Source: Saprospiraceae bacterium (GTDB lineage Bacteria; Bacteroidota; Bacteroidia; Chitinophagales; Saprospiraceae). From it: 64,000 nucleotides of DNA. Under the pieces are notes generated by a model that was not told the origin of the DNA, made no database searches, and was given only the letters and a program-made list of their open reading frames with translations. The stretch covers positions 1 to 64,000 of the forward strand of contig JANQSS010000184.1 in the NCBI GenBank assembly GCA_028279185.1. Direction: 5' to 3'. Made by a program: the position numbers and the translations under genes. Of this stretch, positions 37,981 to 47,724 are shown piece after piece; position 1 is the stretch's first letter; each line of letters begins with the position of its first letter.

Positions 37981-38961
37981 ATGACAAAAACAAAGTCTCA
38001 ACAGCGTTTAACGGCGATAGCCCTTCTTGCAATTATTAGCTTACTTATTATAAATGCAATATTGCTTTATAATAAGTATAAACAGGATAAGATTATCCAC
38101 GACAAAAATGAGCGAATCGATGAGATATCCGATATGCGGTCTGATCTTGAAAAGGAATACTATGAAGCGCTATCCGAATTGGAAGAAATGCGTGGAGACA
38201 ATGTCAAGCTCAATGAAATGATCGACCAGCAAAAAGACGATTTGAAAATCCAGAAGGACAAGATTATAAACCTGATCAAAGACAGCGATGATTTGAAGAA
38301 AGCTCGAGTAGAATTGCAAAATATGCGCGTGATGGTGGATAAGTATATCGATCAGGTGAGTCAACTCGAGGCCGAGAATAAAGTTCTTAAGGATAGCACA
38401 TCAGCATTGCGCGAAGACCGTATATTATTGACACAAAAAATCGCGGAGGAACGTCACGTCAATGATGAGTTATTATCAGAAAAGGCAACATTGACCGAGC
38501 AAAACGAATCTCTTGAAGCGGAGAGAAGTTCACTAGTGGATAAAGTTTCACGAGCGAGTGTAATTGATGTTAAAAATATTCAAGTCGAGGGCTTCCGATA
38601 TGGAAATGCGGGTCAGGAACGCAACCGGAAGAAGGCCAAAAATATTGAAGTACTGAAAATTTGCTTTGATGCCCAGCCAAATAATGTTACGGAAATGGGC
38701 AACGAGCCATTCTATGTCAGAATAGTCGACCCTACCGGCAAAACAATGGCAATTGAGAGCCTAGGTTCAGGGGTGCTGCAAAACGATTTGACGGATTCCA
38801 AGGTTCGCTATACAAAAATGACTGAAGTTGATTATAAACGACAGGAGCAAACCGCATGTACGGCCTGGGAACCGGGGCTTCCGTTTAAAGAAGGAGAGTA
38901 TTTAGTCGAAGTTTACAATAAAGGGTTCCTGTCCGGTTCAACCATCTTTGAACTTAAATAG
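37981..38961 (+). CDS. Membrane-anchored coiled-coil protein of unknown function
   Basis: 326 residues. One N-terminal membrane helix (about 10-30, LTAIALLAIISLLIINAILL), a long coiled coil (about 32-185) rich in Glu, Lys and Leu heptads, and a C-terminal globular part (about 195-326) with the strands VKNIQVEGFRYGN, KNIEVLKICFDA and PFYVRIVDPTGKTM. The final domain looks like an all-beta module. I recognise the type from other Bacteroidota but not a function; a cell-envelope spacer or gliding-related protein is possible. Both neighbours are on the other strand. Confidence 0.75.
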   Translation: MTKTKSQQRLTAIALLAIISLLIINAILLYNKYKQDKIIHDKNERIDEISDMRSDLEKEYYEALSELEEMRGDNVKLNEMIDQQKDDLKIQKDKIINLIKDSDDLKKARVELQNMRVMVDKYIDQVSQLEAENKVLKDSTSALREDRILLTQKIAEERHVNDELLSEKATLTEQNESLEAERSSLVDKVSRASVIDVKNIQVEGFRYGNAGQERNRKKAKNIEVLKICFDAQPNNVTEMGNEPFYVRIVDPTGKTMAIESLGSGVLQNDLTDSKVRYTKMTEVDYKRQEQTACTAWEPGLPFKEGEYLVEVYNKGFLSGSTIFELK

Positions 38962-38995
38962 AAAGATCGTATAGTAAAGATGTAAGTACTGCGAA

Positions 38996-40417
38996 TCAGT
39001 TCTCGGCAAAAATCTCAGCTGCTCGGCGCCCCCAATTATCCTGCACTTCCCTACCATCAATTGTGTTACCGATAAAATCTTGAGGGCTGTTTCGATAAAG
39101 TTTCATTAACCATTGAGGGTCATTGATCTCCCCTCGTGCATTTGAATGCAGGAGTTCATATGTGGTAGCGGCTGGATTGTAAAACACAAACTTGACATTA
39201 TTCTGACGTGTACTTGGAAAATCTGCGTAAACCCAAATTTCATATGGTGGAGCGGTAGGCTCATTTTCAATGGATATTTGTTCATCTGGTCGACCATATT
39301 TCAAATAAATGTAGCCGCGGTCCGTCTCGAATCCATAGCCCAATCCATCATAGTACATGTTATCTATTGCCTTGGCTACTTCCATGTACTCCAAGTACAT
39401 GGCTTCTGGGTTAATAGGGCTATAAAGCGACCAAAACCGATAGAGAAAAGATTCTCTTGATAACCGACTTCCCTTACTGATAAGATTGTTTAATCGTTCA
39501 ATGTCAAGCGTATTCACTTTTGGTGCAATTGCTTTCAGCGCGTAGTTCAAGTCTTCATCCGAAAGTCTAGCCACAAAGGATTGGCTCATGGTTCCTTCAC
39601 TTTCAGCTGATCGTGGGTTACTTAGTACAAACGTACTCCTTTCTACCGCCATAATATTCTGCTCAAAATCCATGACAGCAAAAGAAAAAATATACTTTCC
39701 GCTGGCCCAGTTTGTATCATTGACCTCAGATATGAGATAAGGGTCGATACTACACGATTTTCTTCTTTTATATCGTGTTAGCAAGGTATCGGTCCTATCG
39801 GACGATTCATGAATGATGTCGTATTTAACGATATAGTCTCCGTCAAATTGATGATCCGTATTATAAACTTCAGCATAAGCCTGAAACTTTTTGTGATTGC
39901 TGCTTAAATATTGGAATTTAAGTGGCTCCATCAGTAAGCCATTCTTGGCCATCGCGTTGTTCCCGTAATCTGTTTCGACATTGGCGAGAAGTTGAAGAGA
40001 GGATATAGAAACATCGTCTCCTTTCTCGTCTAATTTTAGATTGAGTTTTTTGGTGAGCTTTCGCTCTGCATCTCCTCCATCGGTCAACTCCACTTCAAAT
40101 TCATATGTTCCCGGATTCAACTGGACACGTTGTATATGATAGAAATCTTTATTCGCCGTTTTCGCCTGTGATAAGGTATAACGATCAGCCGATGTTATGG
40201 ACGCTCCACTTCGAACAATTAACTTTACATCAACTGATATATTATCCTGATTATCAATATTTAATAACGAAGCAGAAATGACGCAAACATAGACTTCAAC
40301 TAAGTGTGTACCATCCAATAAATCAAATGTAAAGAGTCGTACATCCGCTTGAATTTGGTCTTGCGCGGTTATCGAAAAAGCGTACAAAAAAGCTATAACG
40401 ACGAGGATATGCTTCAT
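38996..40417 (-). CDS. GWxTD domain-containing secreted protein
   Basis: 473 residues with a signal peptide (SITAQ, about 1-18). The C-terminal 170 residues form the GWxTD domain: YLEYMEVAKAIDNMYYDGLGYGFETDRGYIYLKYGRPDE, then YEIWVYADFP and FVFYNPA. Here the name-giving motif is degenerate (YGFETDRG). The front half holds beta-rich modules. The family is common in Bacteroidota and Acidobacteriota; its role is not established. It overlaps the upstream lipoprotein gene by 4 bases (ATGA). Confidence 0.87.
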   Translation of the reverse strand: MKHILVVIAFLYAFSITAQDQIQADVRLFTFDLLDGTHLVEVYVCVISASLLNIDNQDNISVDVKLIVRSGASITSADRYTLSQAKTANKDFYHIQRVQLNPGTYEFEVELTDGGDAERKLTKKLNLKLDEKGDDVSISSLQLLANVETDYGNNAMAKNGLLMEPLKFQYLSSNHKKFQAYAEVYNTDHQFDGDYIVKYDIIHESSDRTDTLLTRYKRRKSCSIDPYLISEVNDTNWASGKYIFSFAVMDFEQNIMAVERSTFVLSNPRSAESEGTMSQSFVARLSDEDLNYALKAIAPKVNTLDIERLNNLISKGSRLSRESFLYRFWSLYSPINPEAMYLEYMEVAKAIDNMYYDGLGYGFETDRGYIYLKYGRPDEQISIENEPTAPPYEIWVYADFPSTRQNNVKFVFYNPAATTYELLHSNARGEINDPQWLMKLYRNSPQDFIGNTIDGREVQDNWGRRAAEIFAEN

Positions 40418-40803
40418 CTCTTTAAAACGAATAAAAGCTCATCTTCGTTGATCTCCGTTTCAAGTTTCAACAAAGAATCATTCAATTCTTGAATATCAAA
40501 ATGACGAATCAAATTATGATCAATTTTGATTTTGTTGCCCTCAACTATCGATGAAAATGAACTTGTGTCACCAAGAAGGTTTGACTCGAATGTAAAGTCC
40601 TTTTCAAAATACATATACAATCCGTCGAGTGAATTTGTGAGCTTTCCATTTCGTAGGGCACGATCAATTTTCCATAAGCCAAGAATATTCTCTTTTTTAG
40701 GCTTCGGGTCTTCCACGCATGATGGAATGAAAAGTGTACACAATATTAATGCCGCCATTGGCAACCAGAGCCGTAAATTAATGGACAGAAAATTTCGTTG
40801 CAT
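40414..40803 (-). CDS. Small lipoprotein, lipocalin-like
   Basis: 129 residues with a lipoprotein signal (ALILCTLFIPSC, lipobox at about residues 26-29). ENILGLWKIDRALRNGKL, MYFEKDFTFESN and LNDSLLKLETEINEDELLFVLKR are the strand pattern of lipocalin-like DUFs. The start is taken at 40803 (MQRNF); ATG 40827 would only lengthen the basic end. Coupled to the GWxTD gene, so both may act at the envelope together. Confidence 0.7.
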   Translation of the reverse strand: MQRNFLSINLRLWLPMAALILCTLFIPSCVEDPKPKKENILGLWKIDRALRNGKLTNSLDGLYMYFEKDFTFESNLLGDTSSFSSIVEGNKIKIDHNLIRHFDIQELNDSLLKLETEINEDELLFVLKR

Positions 40804-40839
40804 GGATTGGACGTGTGAAAATGTCACATTCTATTAATC

Positions 40840-40872
40840 AAAAAAGGCCATTATCAGTTCAAGATAATGGCC
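40840..40872 (-). terminator. Terminator of rplS
   Basis: Perfect 10-bp stem GGCCATTATC/GATAATGGCC with a 7-base loop. On the minus strand it is followed by TTTTTT. Confidence 0.9.
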
Positions 40873-40896
40873 AAAATATAACTTTCGGATTAAGGT

Positions 40897-41253
40897 TTAA
40901 GCCTTAATGTGCCGTTTTTCTTTAATACGAGCCTTTTTACCCACTAAGTTTCTCAAATAATAAAGCTTTGCTCTTCGTACTTTTCCTCGCTTTAATACTT
41001 TTATATCGTCGATTATCGGAGATGAAAAAGGAAATATGCGTTCTACTCCCACTCCTCCAGACATCTTGCGAATCGTGAAGGTTTTGGTCGCGCCGACACC
41101 ATTTATCTGAATTACATTTCCTTTGAATACTTGAATTCGCTCTTTGCTTCCTTCAATGATTTTATAGCTAACAGCAATGTTATCTCCAGGACCAAATGCG
41201 GGTAAGGACTTACCTGAATTCAGCTGTTCGTGTACATATTTAATCGCATCCAT
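40897..41253 (-). CDS. rplS: 50S ribosomal protein L19
   Basis: 118 residues. [11 protein letters not shown] sets the start at 41253; the longest frame begins 12 codons earlier, right behind the -7 box, and is rejected. [51 protein letters not shown] and [18 protein letters not shown] are the L19 pattern. It lies at the interface of the ribosomal subunits. Transcribed alone with its own box and a strong terminator. Confidence 0.97.
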   Translation of the reverse strand: MDAIKYVHEQLNSGKSLPAFGPGDNIAVSYKIIEGSKERIQVFKGNVIQINGVGATKTFTIRKMSGGVGVERIFPFSSPIIDDIKVLKRGKVRRAKLYYLRNLVGKKARIKEKRHIKA

Positions 41254-41288
41254 GATACCTAATATTGGTCGTTGATTAAAAAGAGGCA

Positions 41289-41296
41289 CAAAGATA
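41289..41296 (-). promoter_or_regulatory. -7 box of rplS
   Basis: TATCTTTG on the minus strand, exact TAnnTTTG match, 35 bases before the ATG at 41253. Confidence 0.5.
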
Positions 41297-41322
41297 CGCT
41301 TTCTTAATCTTTCGGACCGGAT

Positions 41323-43593
41323 CTAGCGCAATAAAGTTACAGGTGTTTCTAAAGTTCTTTTTTCACCTCTAGCCGTGAAATATTCCACCTGACAATGGTA
41401 AACTCCCTTAGGCGCTGGTTGTCCATCATTGTTGCGCTTGCCGTTCCAGGCAATATCCGGGTCTGTCGAGGAATAGATCAACTCGCCCCACCGATTCCAA
41501 ATCGTTAGAGTAAATCCGCGCATTCCCTTCGTAATACCCTTCCCTATATACTCATCATTTAAGCCATCGTCATTTGGCGAAAATGCATTTGGCAAAAAAT
41601 ATGTGTTGATTGGTGCTACGTCCAGCGTAGCCCGGGCCGTGTCCGTGCATCCATTATCGGAGAATGTGATGAGTTCAACATCATAAATACCTGTATCCGG
41701 ATATTCGTATACGGGATGCTCGACGAATGCAACACCTCCATCCCCAAATTTCCATTGATAGCCATTTCCGCGTTGGCTTTGATTTGTAAAAAATACCTCT
41801 CGCTGTAAAAAATTAAGTTCTTCTGGCATGTAGACAAATGCTGCTTCCGGGCTCTCTTTAATCGTGATCCAATTTCGAAACGTAACATCCGTTTGGCATC
41901 CAAGCGGAGAGATTATTTCCAAATCTATCGAGTACAGTCCGGGGTCTTCGTAAATATTGGATACGCTCAATCCTTCAGCTGTATTTCCATCTCCAAACAT
42001 CCAATTGATCGTGTATTCTTCATTGATGGGGCGTGATAAATTGTCGAAATTGATTGTAGCCGGCGTACAGGCTAAAAATCTATCTGGCGCGGCGACCACC
42101 AAAGCGGGCACAGGGAAATATGTGAGGGGATACATGTTCGAAGCTATGCAACCTTTTTCATCCTCCACTTCCAGTATCACATCAAACTCACCGGGAATCA
42201 GGTATTCATGGATCGGATCACTAAACGTGGACGTGTCGCCATCCCCGAATAGCCATCTGTATTCTGTGATTTGATCATTTTCCGTTTCTGCCAACTCCGT
42301 GAATGTGGTAGGGCCGGAGACGCAGGTGTCATACTGAAATTCAAAATCCGAAGAGATCGCTCCAAATACGCCAACTTGAATATCAATTGAATCTCGGCAT
42401 TGAGAGAACATGTTATTTCGATTGAGAATTAGCTGGCCATTGTATATTCCTTCATCCGGAAATGTCACGGTAACATCTCTCGTATTGAATGTTTCAAGGG
42501 TACCATTAATTAAAAACTCCCACGCATACTCTTCAATAAAGTTTTGATCGGTCGATTCATTTTTCAACGCCACGGTAGCGTTTCCACAAGACCGGACGAA
42601 GCGTATTCCATTTCTGATTATTTCATCCGCTTCTATCTCCGCCAATACACGTTGTTCACAGCGTCCAACGTTAAATTGAAAATCGCGTCTAATTTCAGAC
42701 ATGAAAACCCCATTTCTAAATTCTTGAACGCAGATTCCCACTACATACTGTCCTTCAGCTGTCGGTCTGCCTCTTAGGATTCCGGTATTCGGATCAATCC
42801 TAAGATTAGCGTCCACTCCAAGGGGTTGCTCAAATGAGTAGAAAGGTTGAACGTATACAACGGGATCGTATGGTGGAGGTAAATCGGGATTAGGGGATAC
42901 ACCATTCGGCAGTTCACGTTGGGCTTCGGTTCCCAAAGGGCCGGTACCTCCTGTTCCCCCTCCAATGAACGGTGAACAAATAGAGTAAACTAACTGTGTA
43001 TTCGGGTCGGTATCCGTCGCGCTGTGATCATAGACCAATTCATCGTTATTGCAGATCACGATCGGAGGAAAATCGTCAAAAACAGGGCTGGAATTACAAA
43101 CGGCCTGCGACTCCGGGTTTATCTGTACAAAGTAGGTAGCACCCGTACTTTCCGGATTTACTATGTTCGTAATGCTATTATTTCGGCAACATCGCTGATA
43201 AGCAATGGTATACGTCTGGTTCGAAACCGGTAAATCCAGATTGAACCGATAGACTCCTTCTTCCACACAAACACCCGGTGGGATGACCAGGCAGGGGTTG
43301 TCTTCTGGGAGAATTCTCGAAACTTGGGGAGCACGCAGGACGACCGATCCGTATCCGGTTACAATCGTATTACCTCTGTAAACGGTAACTTTTCCGGTTG
43401 TCATACTATTCGGAGACGAATCAAAATTTGCCCCACCTCCCTGACAATCTCGGTAGATTTTCATTGTAATCGTATAGTTTCCGGGCGCCGTACATTCATA
43501 CGTAATGACACCTCCGATGATATGCGCTGCTTGCATTTGGGGCGCAACCGTTAAGAAGCAAAAGCCAAGAAGAATGGATTTAACGTATCGCAT
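41323..43593 (-). CDS. Large PKD-domain protein with T9SS type B (gliding-motility type) C-terminal domain
   Basis: 756 residues with a signal peptide ending MQAA. The N-terminal region (AAHIIGGVITYECTAPGNYT, FDDFPPIVICNNDELVYDHSA) is the module often found in front of PKD repeats in Saprospirales. Several PKD units follow with WxFGDG or WMFGDG cores (YRWLFGDGDTS, INWMFGDGNTAEG, YQWKFGDGG). The end is a type B sorting domain: YFLPNAFSPNDDGLNDEYIG, FTLTIWNRWGELIY and GQPAPKGVYHCQVEY. It should be secreted by T9SS and kept at the surface; adhesion is a reasonable inference. Confidence 0.9.
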   Translation of the reverse strand: MRYVKSILLGFCFLTVAPQMQAAHIIGGVITYECTAPGNYTITMKIYRDCQGGGANFDSSPNSMTTGKVTVYRGNTIVTGYGSVVLRAPQVSRILPEDNPCLVIPPGVCVEEGVYRFNLDLPVSNQTYTIAYQRCCRNNSITNIVNPESTGATYFVQINPESQAVCNSSPVFDDFPPIVICNNDELVYDHSATDTDPNTQLVYSICSPFIGGGTGGTGPLGTEAQRELPNGVSPNPDLPPPYDPVVYVQPFYSFEQPLGVDANLRIDPNTGILRGRPTAEGQYVVGICVQEFRNGVFMSEIRRDFQFNVGRCEQRVLAEIEADEIIRNGIRFVRSCGNATVALKNESTDQNFIEEYAWEFLINGTLETFNTRDVTVTFPDEGIYNGQLILNRNNMFSQCRDSIDIQVGVFGAISSDFEFQYDTCVSGPTTFTELAETENDQITEYRWLFGDGDTSTFSDPIHEYLIPGEFDVILEVEDEKGCIASNMYPLTYFPVPALVVAAPDRFLACTPATINFDNLSRPINEEYTINWMFGDGNTAEGLSVSNIYEDPGLYSIDLEIISPLGCQTDVTFRNWITIKESPEAAFVYMPEELNFLQREVFFTNQSQRGNGYQWKFGDGGVAFVEHPVYEYPDTGIYDVELITFSDNGCTDTARATLDVAPINTYFLPNAFSPNDDGLNDEYIGKGITKGMRGFTLTIWNRWGELIYSSTDPDIAWNGKRNNDGQPAPKGVYHCQVEYFTARGEKRTLETPVTLLR

Positions 43594-43768
43594 ATCTGTT
43601 ATTTAAAATAATATCTACCTTTTCTAATAAGGATTTTCTCTCACGTGCGTTAATTAGGATGTAAATTAAAACTTCCTTATAACCAACAAAGAAGTTTGAC
43701 GTGAAATTTCCAATATGAAGATTTCACAACTACATATAGGATACATCAAAAACGATTAAGTGCTGCAA

Positions 43769-44338
43769 ATGTTACCCAACGAACAAATTCCTCTTGCCAT
43801 CAGAGCCCTGAATGAAAATGGAGTCATCCTATATCCGACCGACACGGTTTGGGGTTTAGGTTGTCGCTTTGACAGCGAAGCTGGATACGAAAAATTGCGA
43901 CAAATCAAGCAACGGCCGGAGAATCAGGCCTTCATAATGTTAGTCGGTTCGGTTAAGCAATTAAAAGAGTATGTAAGTTATATTCATCCAAGGATAGAAA
44001 CGCTTTTGCACTATCATGAGCGTCCTTTGACAATCGTATACAAGCGCCATCGAAACATCCCGAAACATTGCCTGGCCGATGATGGTACGGTGGCTATTCG
44101 CGTTGTCAAAGATCGATTTTGCCAGGAGTTAACTCAAATCCTTGGCTGCCCCATAACCTCGACGTCTGCGAACAAAAAAGGTCAGCCTACTCCAGCACAT
44201 TTTGGTGAAATCCAATCGGATATATTGTCAAAAGCCGATTTCGTATTTGATTATAAGCGATCAAAGTCGCACAAAGGAGAACCCTCGGTAATAGCCGGAT
44301 TCAATAAAAAGGGTGATTTAATTTTTTTCAGAGAATAA
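43769..44338 (+). CDS. L-threonylcarbamoyladenylate synthase, YrdC/Sua5 family
   Basis: 189 residues. It makes threonylcarbamoyl-AMP for the t6A modification of ANN-reading tRNAs. Marks: VILYPTDTVWGLGCRF (the KRPxxxP-like pocket precedes IMLVGSVKQLKEYV), RPLTIVYKRHRNIPKH, DGTVAIRVVKD and the SxTSAN-like motif PITSTSANKKGQPTP. It is the short form without the Sua5 tail. ATG 43769 is preferred over GTG 43760. Divergent from the PKD gene. Confidence 0.92.
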   Translation: MLPNEQIPLAIRALNENGVILYPTDTVWGLGCRFDSEAGYEKLRQIKQRPENQAFIMLVGSVKQLKEYVSYIHPRIETLLHYHERPLTIVYKRHRNIPKHCLADDGTVAIRVVKDRFCQELTQILGCPITSTSANKKGQPTPAHFGEIQSDILSKADFVFDYKRSKSHKGEPSVIAGFNKKGDLIFFRE

Positions 44339-44350
44339 ATACGAGACGGT

Positions 44351-45991
44351 TCAGTCAACTTTGGTCAGTTGCTTTTGTGTTGTTGGTGAGGTAACCAAAG
44401 AATTTTTCACTTCAGCGATAAAAGGATCGCTCATTAAATCAAATGCATATTTTGCACTTTTGCCATCCATATAGCGGTGGATTATTCCCACTATGTCCCG
44501 TGAAAATATGGTGGAATAATGGGCAGGCACAGACTGGAGTCGTCCAAAGTTATCAAACGAGGTAAACGATCGTATCCAGTTTCTCCAATCTAAGCCGAGA
44601 AGTTGTCTTTCGATTTCTTCAAATGAATTTTCGCTACACGAAATACTATGAAAAAGATCGAGTCCTAATTCTTCTTTTAGTACGAACATTTCATAAGCAT
44701 TGTCAGCCATGAGTTGCGTATCTATTGAAACAAAGACATCTGGCACAATACCTCGACTTCCATACAGTGCGTCTCCTTCCGAAGAAAAGTATACGGTCGA
44801 ATCGGGTCGCGGAATGTCCGCCGCCGCCGTCCATTCACCTGAGTGGGCTCTTGCAAGGAATTCACCGTCATAGTCCATTCTCGATCCTAATTCGCGTTGA
44901 ATCAAACGACCGGAGGGTGTATAATACTTCGCAATCGTCAATCGTAGATTTCCACCATGACTGAGTTCATATTGTTCTTGAACTAAGCCTTTACCAAAAC
45001 TGCGCCGACCGATAACGGCGCCTCGGTCCAGATCCTGAATAGCACCGGCAATTATTTCTGAGGCACTAGCCGAATTCTCATCGATTAAAACAAACAATTC
45101 TTCAATTTTGAGATAGGGCTTCCCCTTTGTTTTATATTCAATGCGCTTTGAATTTAAACCCTCTGTAAAGACGAGCAATTCTCCCTTTTTATTAAAAAAT
45201 TGATTTAAAATTTTTACGGCTTCTTGTAGATAACCTCCGGGATTTCCTCGAAGGTCAAGAACGAGGTTTTTAAGTTGTCCCGCTTCGTGATATGGCTCCA
45301 ATAAATCTAGAAACTCTCTTGAAGTATTTGAATTAAATTGTTCGATGGAGACCGCAATTGTTTCATCATCAATGGTAACTGCAGTGGGAACACTTTTCGT
45401 GTGCACCGTTCCTCTTGTTATAGGTATAGAAGAAATAAAATCCTTGCAACGAAGAAGACTTACGTTTACAATACTACCCTTTTCTCCTTTCATGAGTTGA
45501 TAAATCCTGTCGGCCTGCATTTGAACACCAGATATCGTATCATTATCAACTAAAATAATTTTATCGCCACGAAAAATATCTGCTTTTGCTGCGGGGCTTT
45601 CTGGTAGAACATCCGTGATCACTAGTGTATCTCGAAGCATTCTAAACTCAATACCAATACCTACATATCGACCCTCCATTTTGGATTCATACTCCGCCAC
45701 CGAAGCCGCATCCAGATAATGAGAATGCGGGTCAAGCGAATCTACTATCATACGGATCGCTACTTCCGCAATAGCATCGACGTCTACTGAATCGACATAC
45801 CTTTGAGAAATGAAACCAAGTACCTCATCTACTTTAAAAGATGCGTTAGACTTATTGGGAGATATGGATAGCAATCGTCCATCCGACTGTTTTGCTGTCT
45901 TCAAACCTGTCATGAAGCCTATGGCCAACACAAGTGTCATGACGAGCGGTATCCATGCGGTGCTTTTTCCCTTTTGATCGCGAATTGGCAT
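44351..45991 (-). CDS. C-terminal processing S41 peptidase with PDZ domain
   Basis: 546 residues. An N-terminal membrane anchor (about 11-29), then a PDZ domain (about 105-180, GRYVGIGIEFRM, SPAAKADIFRGDKIILVD) and the S41 fold with LVLDLRGNPGGYLQEAV. The catalytic serine lies in the SASASE motif (307-312) and the lysine is K334 in SFGKG. The C-terminal 130 residues are an extension usual in Bacteroidota. It cleaves periplasmic proteins near their C-termini. Convergent with the YrdC gene, 12 bases apart. Confidence 0.93.
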   Translation of the reverse strand: MPIRDQKGKSTAWIPLVMTLVLAIGFMTGLKTAKQSDGRLLSISPNKSNASFKVDEVLGFISQRYVDSVDVDAIAEVAIRMIVDSLDPHSHYLDAASVAEYESKMEGRYVGIGIEFRMLRDTLVITDVLPESPAAKADIFRGDKIILVDNDTISGVQMQADRIYQLMKGEKGSIVNVSLLRCKDFISSIPITRGTVHTKSVPTAVTIDDETIAVSIEQFNSNTSREFLDLLEPYHEAGQLKNLVLDLRGNPGGYLQEAVKILNQFFNKKGELLVFTEGLNSKRIEYKTKGKPYLKIEELFVLIDENSASASEIIAGAIQDLDRGAVIGRRSFGKGLVQEQYELSHGGNLRLTIAKYYTPSGRLIQRELGSRMDYDGEFLARAHSGEWTAAADIPRPDSTVYFSSEGDALYGSRGIVPDVFVSIDTQLMADNAYEMFVLKEELGLDLFHSISCSENSFEEIERQLLGLDWRNWIRSFTSFDNFGRLQSVPAHYSTIFSRDIVGIIHRYMDGKSAKYAFDLMSDPFIAEVKNSLVTSPTTQKQLTKVD

Positions 45992-46055
45992 ACTGTAGGA
46001 TCAAACCAATCAAAATTCTGTTTTGTTGTGTTTGATCTGTGTTTTCATTTGGATA

Positions 46056-47519
46056 TTAATAGTAAAATGGTCTTCGGACGAATGCAAAATGCTTTGCTAG
46101 CCTCACAACTTGGCAACAATATCCGTATTCATTGTCATACCAGGCATAGATTGTAGCACGCTTTCCATCAACACTGATCAATGTACTCGGTGCATCAACT
46201 ACGGAAGTGGTAGTCATCCCGACGGCATTGCTTGAAACATACTCCGTTGAGGTGGAATAATGAATTTGCTCGACAAGCTCACCGTGCAAACTAGCCTGCT
46301 TTAACAAGTCGTTAATTTCTTCAACCGATGTCTCCTTTTTCAATGTTAAATTCATGATGGCAAGCGACACATCAGGTGTAGGAACACGAACTGCATTACC
46401 TGTTAGCCGACCCGCCAAATGTGGTAAAACCTTTGCAACAGCTTTGGCAGCTCCGGTGGACGTCAATACCATATTTGTAGCGGCACCTCGTCCTCTGCGC
46501 GGTTTTTTATGGAAATTATCCAATAAATTTTGGTCGCTTGTATAAGCGTGGATAGTCTCTATGTGACCTTCTTCAATACCCAGTCCATCATCCAATGTTT
46601 TGATTACAGGAACAATGGCGTTAGTCGTGCAGGAAGCAGCGCTAATGACGTTAACACCGTTTTCACGAGCTTCAGATTGATTGATTCCATGAACGATATT
46701 GGGTACATCTTTGCCCGGAGCCGTAAGCATAACGCGAGATGCACCAGGGCGTAAATGCCGACTCAAACCCTCTTTGTCTCGCCATACTCCAGTGTTGTCA
46801 ATGACTAAAGCGTCTTTTATCCCATAGGCTGTATAATCAATGTCTTCAGGTTGGCCCGCAAAAATGATGTGAATCCGATTGCCATTAACGGTCATCGTTC
46901 CATTTTCTGCATCTAACTCTACTGTTCCCGCAAATCGACCATGGATTGAATCGTCTATTAAAAGTGCAGCCCGTTTTTCCAGTTCGGCTTGTATATCATT
47001 CATCTTAGGTCTCAACACAATTGCGCGCAGGCGAAGTTGATCGCCTCTTCCGGTTGTGGATATGATTCTTCTCGCGAGCAAGCGTCCAATGCGTCCAAAG
47101 CCATAAAGCACGACATCGCAGTGTTCTTCTACGGCCTGCTGACTGTCAAGCACATCAGTCAGGCGATCATGGACGAATGACTCAAGGCCTTGACCTTTTG
47201 AAGTTATAAAATCGCAAGCCAATACACCAAGATCCAATTTCATCGGCCTAACCTGGTCCCAATTATATATCATTTGTGCTATTTCAAGTGTAAACCCTAC
47301 TGGCAATACTTGATCGATATACTTTTTCGAATTTAAATGATGATTGATTACATCGCTAGGACGTGCATCGTAAATATCGTGGCGAAACATGATAAGTTCA
47401 ACACCTTTATCGAACCGTAAATCACCTGCGATTTTTAGTAATTCCAAGGCTTGTTTTTCGCCAGATCTCCAATCGTTTAATGTCTCTTGTGTTGCGCGTA
47501 ATTGATCGTGCTGGTTCAT
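46056..47519 (-). CDS. gap: Glyceraldehyde-3-phosphate dehydrogenase, long form
   Basis: 487 residues, against about 335 for common GAPDH. The core starts near 134 with VVLYGFGRIGRLLARR (NAD-binding), catalytic C297 in ISAASCTTNAIVPV, and IWYDNEYGY-like AWYDNEYGYCCQVVRLA at the end. The first 130 residues (QLRATQETLNDWRSGEKQALELLKIAGDLRFD and onward) are an extension found in a Bacteroidota/proteobacterial GAPDH subfamily, often thought to work in gluconeogenesis. It has its own -7 box. Confidence 0.93.
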   Translation of the reverse strand: MNQHDQLRATQETLNDWRSGEKQALELLKIAGDLRFDKGVELIMFRHDIYDARPSDVINHHLNSKKYIDQVLPVGFTLEIAQMIYNWDQVRPMKLDLGVLACDFITSKGQGLESFVHDRLTDVLDSQQAVEEHCDVVLYGFGRIGRLLARRIISTTGRGDQLRLRAIVLRPKMNDIQAELEKRAALLIDDSIHGRFAGTVELDAENGTMTVNGNRIHIIFAGQPEDIDYTAYGIKDALVIDNTGVWRDKEGLSRHLRPGASRVMLTAPGKDVPNIVHGINQSEARENGVNVISAASCTTNAIVPVIKTLDDGLGIEEGHIETIHAYTSDQNLLDNFHKKPRRGRGAATNMVLTSTGAAKAVAKVLPHLAGRLTGNAVRVPTPDVSLAIMNLTLKKETSVEEINDLLKQASLHGELVEQIHYSTSTEYVSSNAVGMTTTSVVDAPSTLISVDGKRATIYAWYDNEYGYCCQVVRLAKHFAFVRRPFYY

Positions 47520-47557
47520 GTGAAGTTTTGTCTACTATGAGGTGGAAAAATGTGATG

Positions 47558-47565
47558 CAAAGGTA
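47558..47565 (-). promoter_or_regulatory. -7 box of gap
   Basis: TACCTTTG on the minus strand, exact TAnnTTTG match, 38 bases before the ATG at 47519. Confidence 0.5.
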
Positions 47566-47666
47566 AGCATAATAGCTTGTTGCTCGTGAATTCAAAGGCT
47601 GTATTATTTCCTAATTCTCGCTGCCCGATAGAGTGCACTGAAAAAGGCCTCCTGGTAGATAAAACC

Positions 47667-47704
47667 AAAAAAAAAAAAGCGCCGATCATATTGACCAGCG
47701 CTTT
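47667..47704 (-). terminator. Terminator of rpoD
   Basis: Stem AAAGCGC/GCGCTTT, extended to 13 pairs by TGGTCA/TGATCG with two G-U pairs, then twelve T on the minus strand (A run 47667-47678). Confidence 0.9.
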
Positions 47705-47724
47705 GTTTTTTCACAAAAAATTGA

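Noticed and set aside
41254-41289. Twelve extra N-terminal residues of L19
   Set aside because: They lie between the promoter box and the conserved MDAIKYV start.
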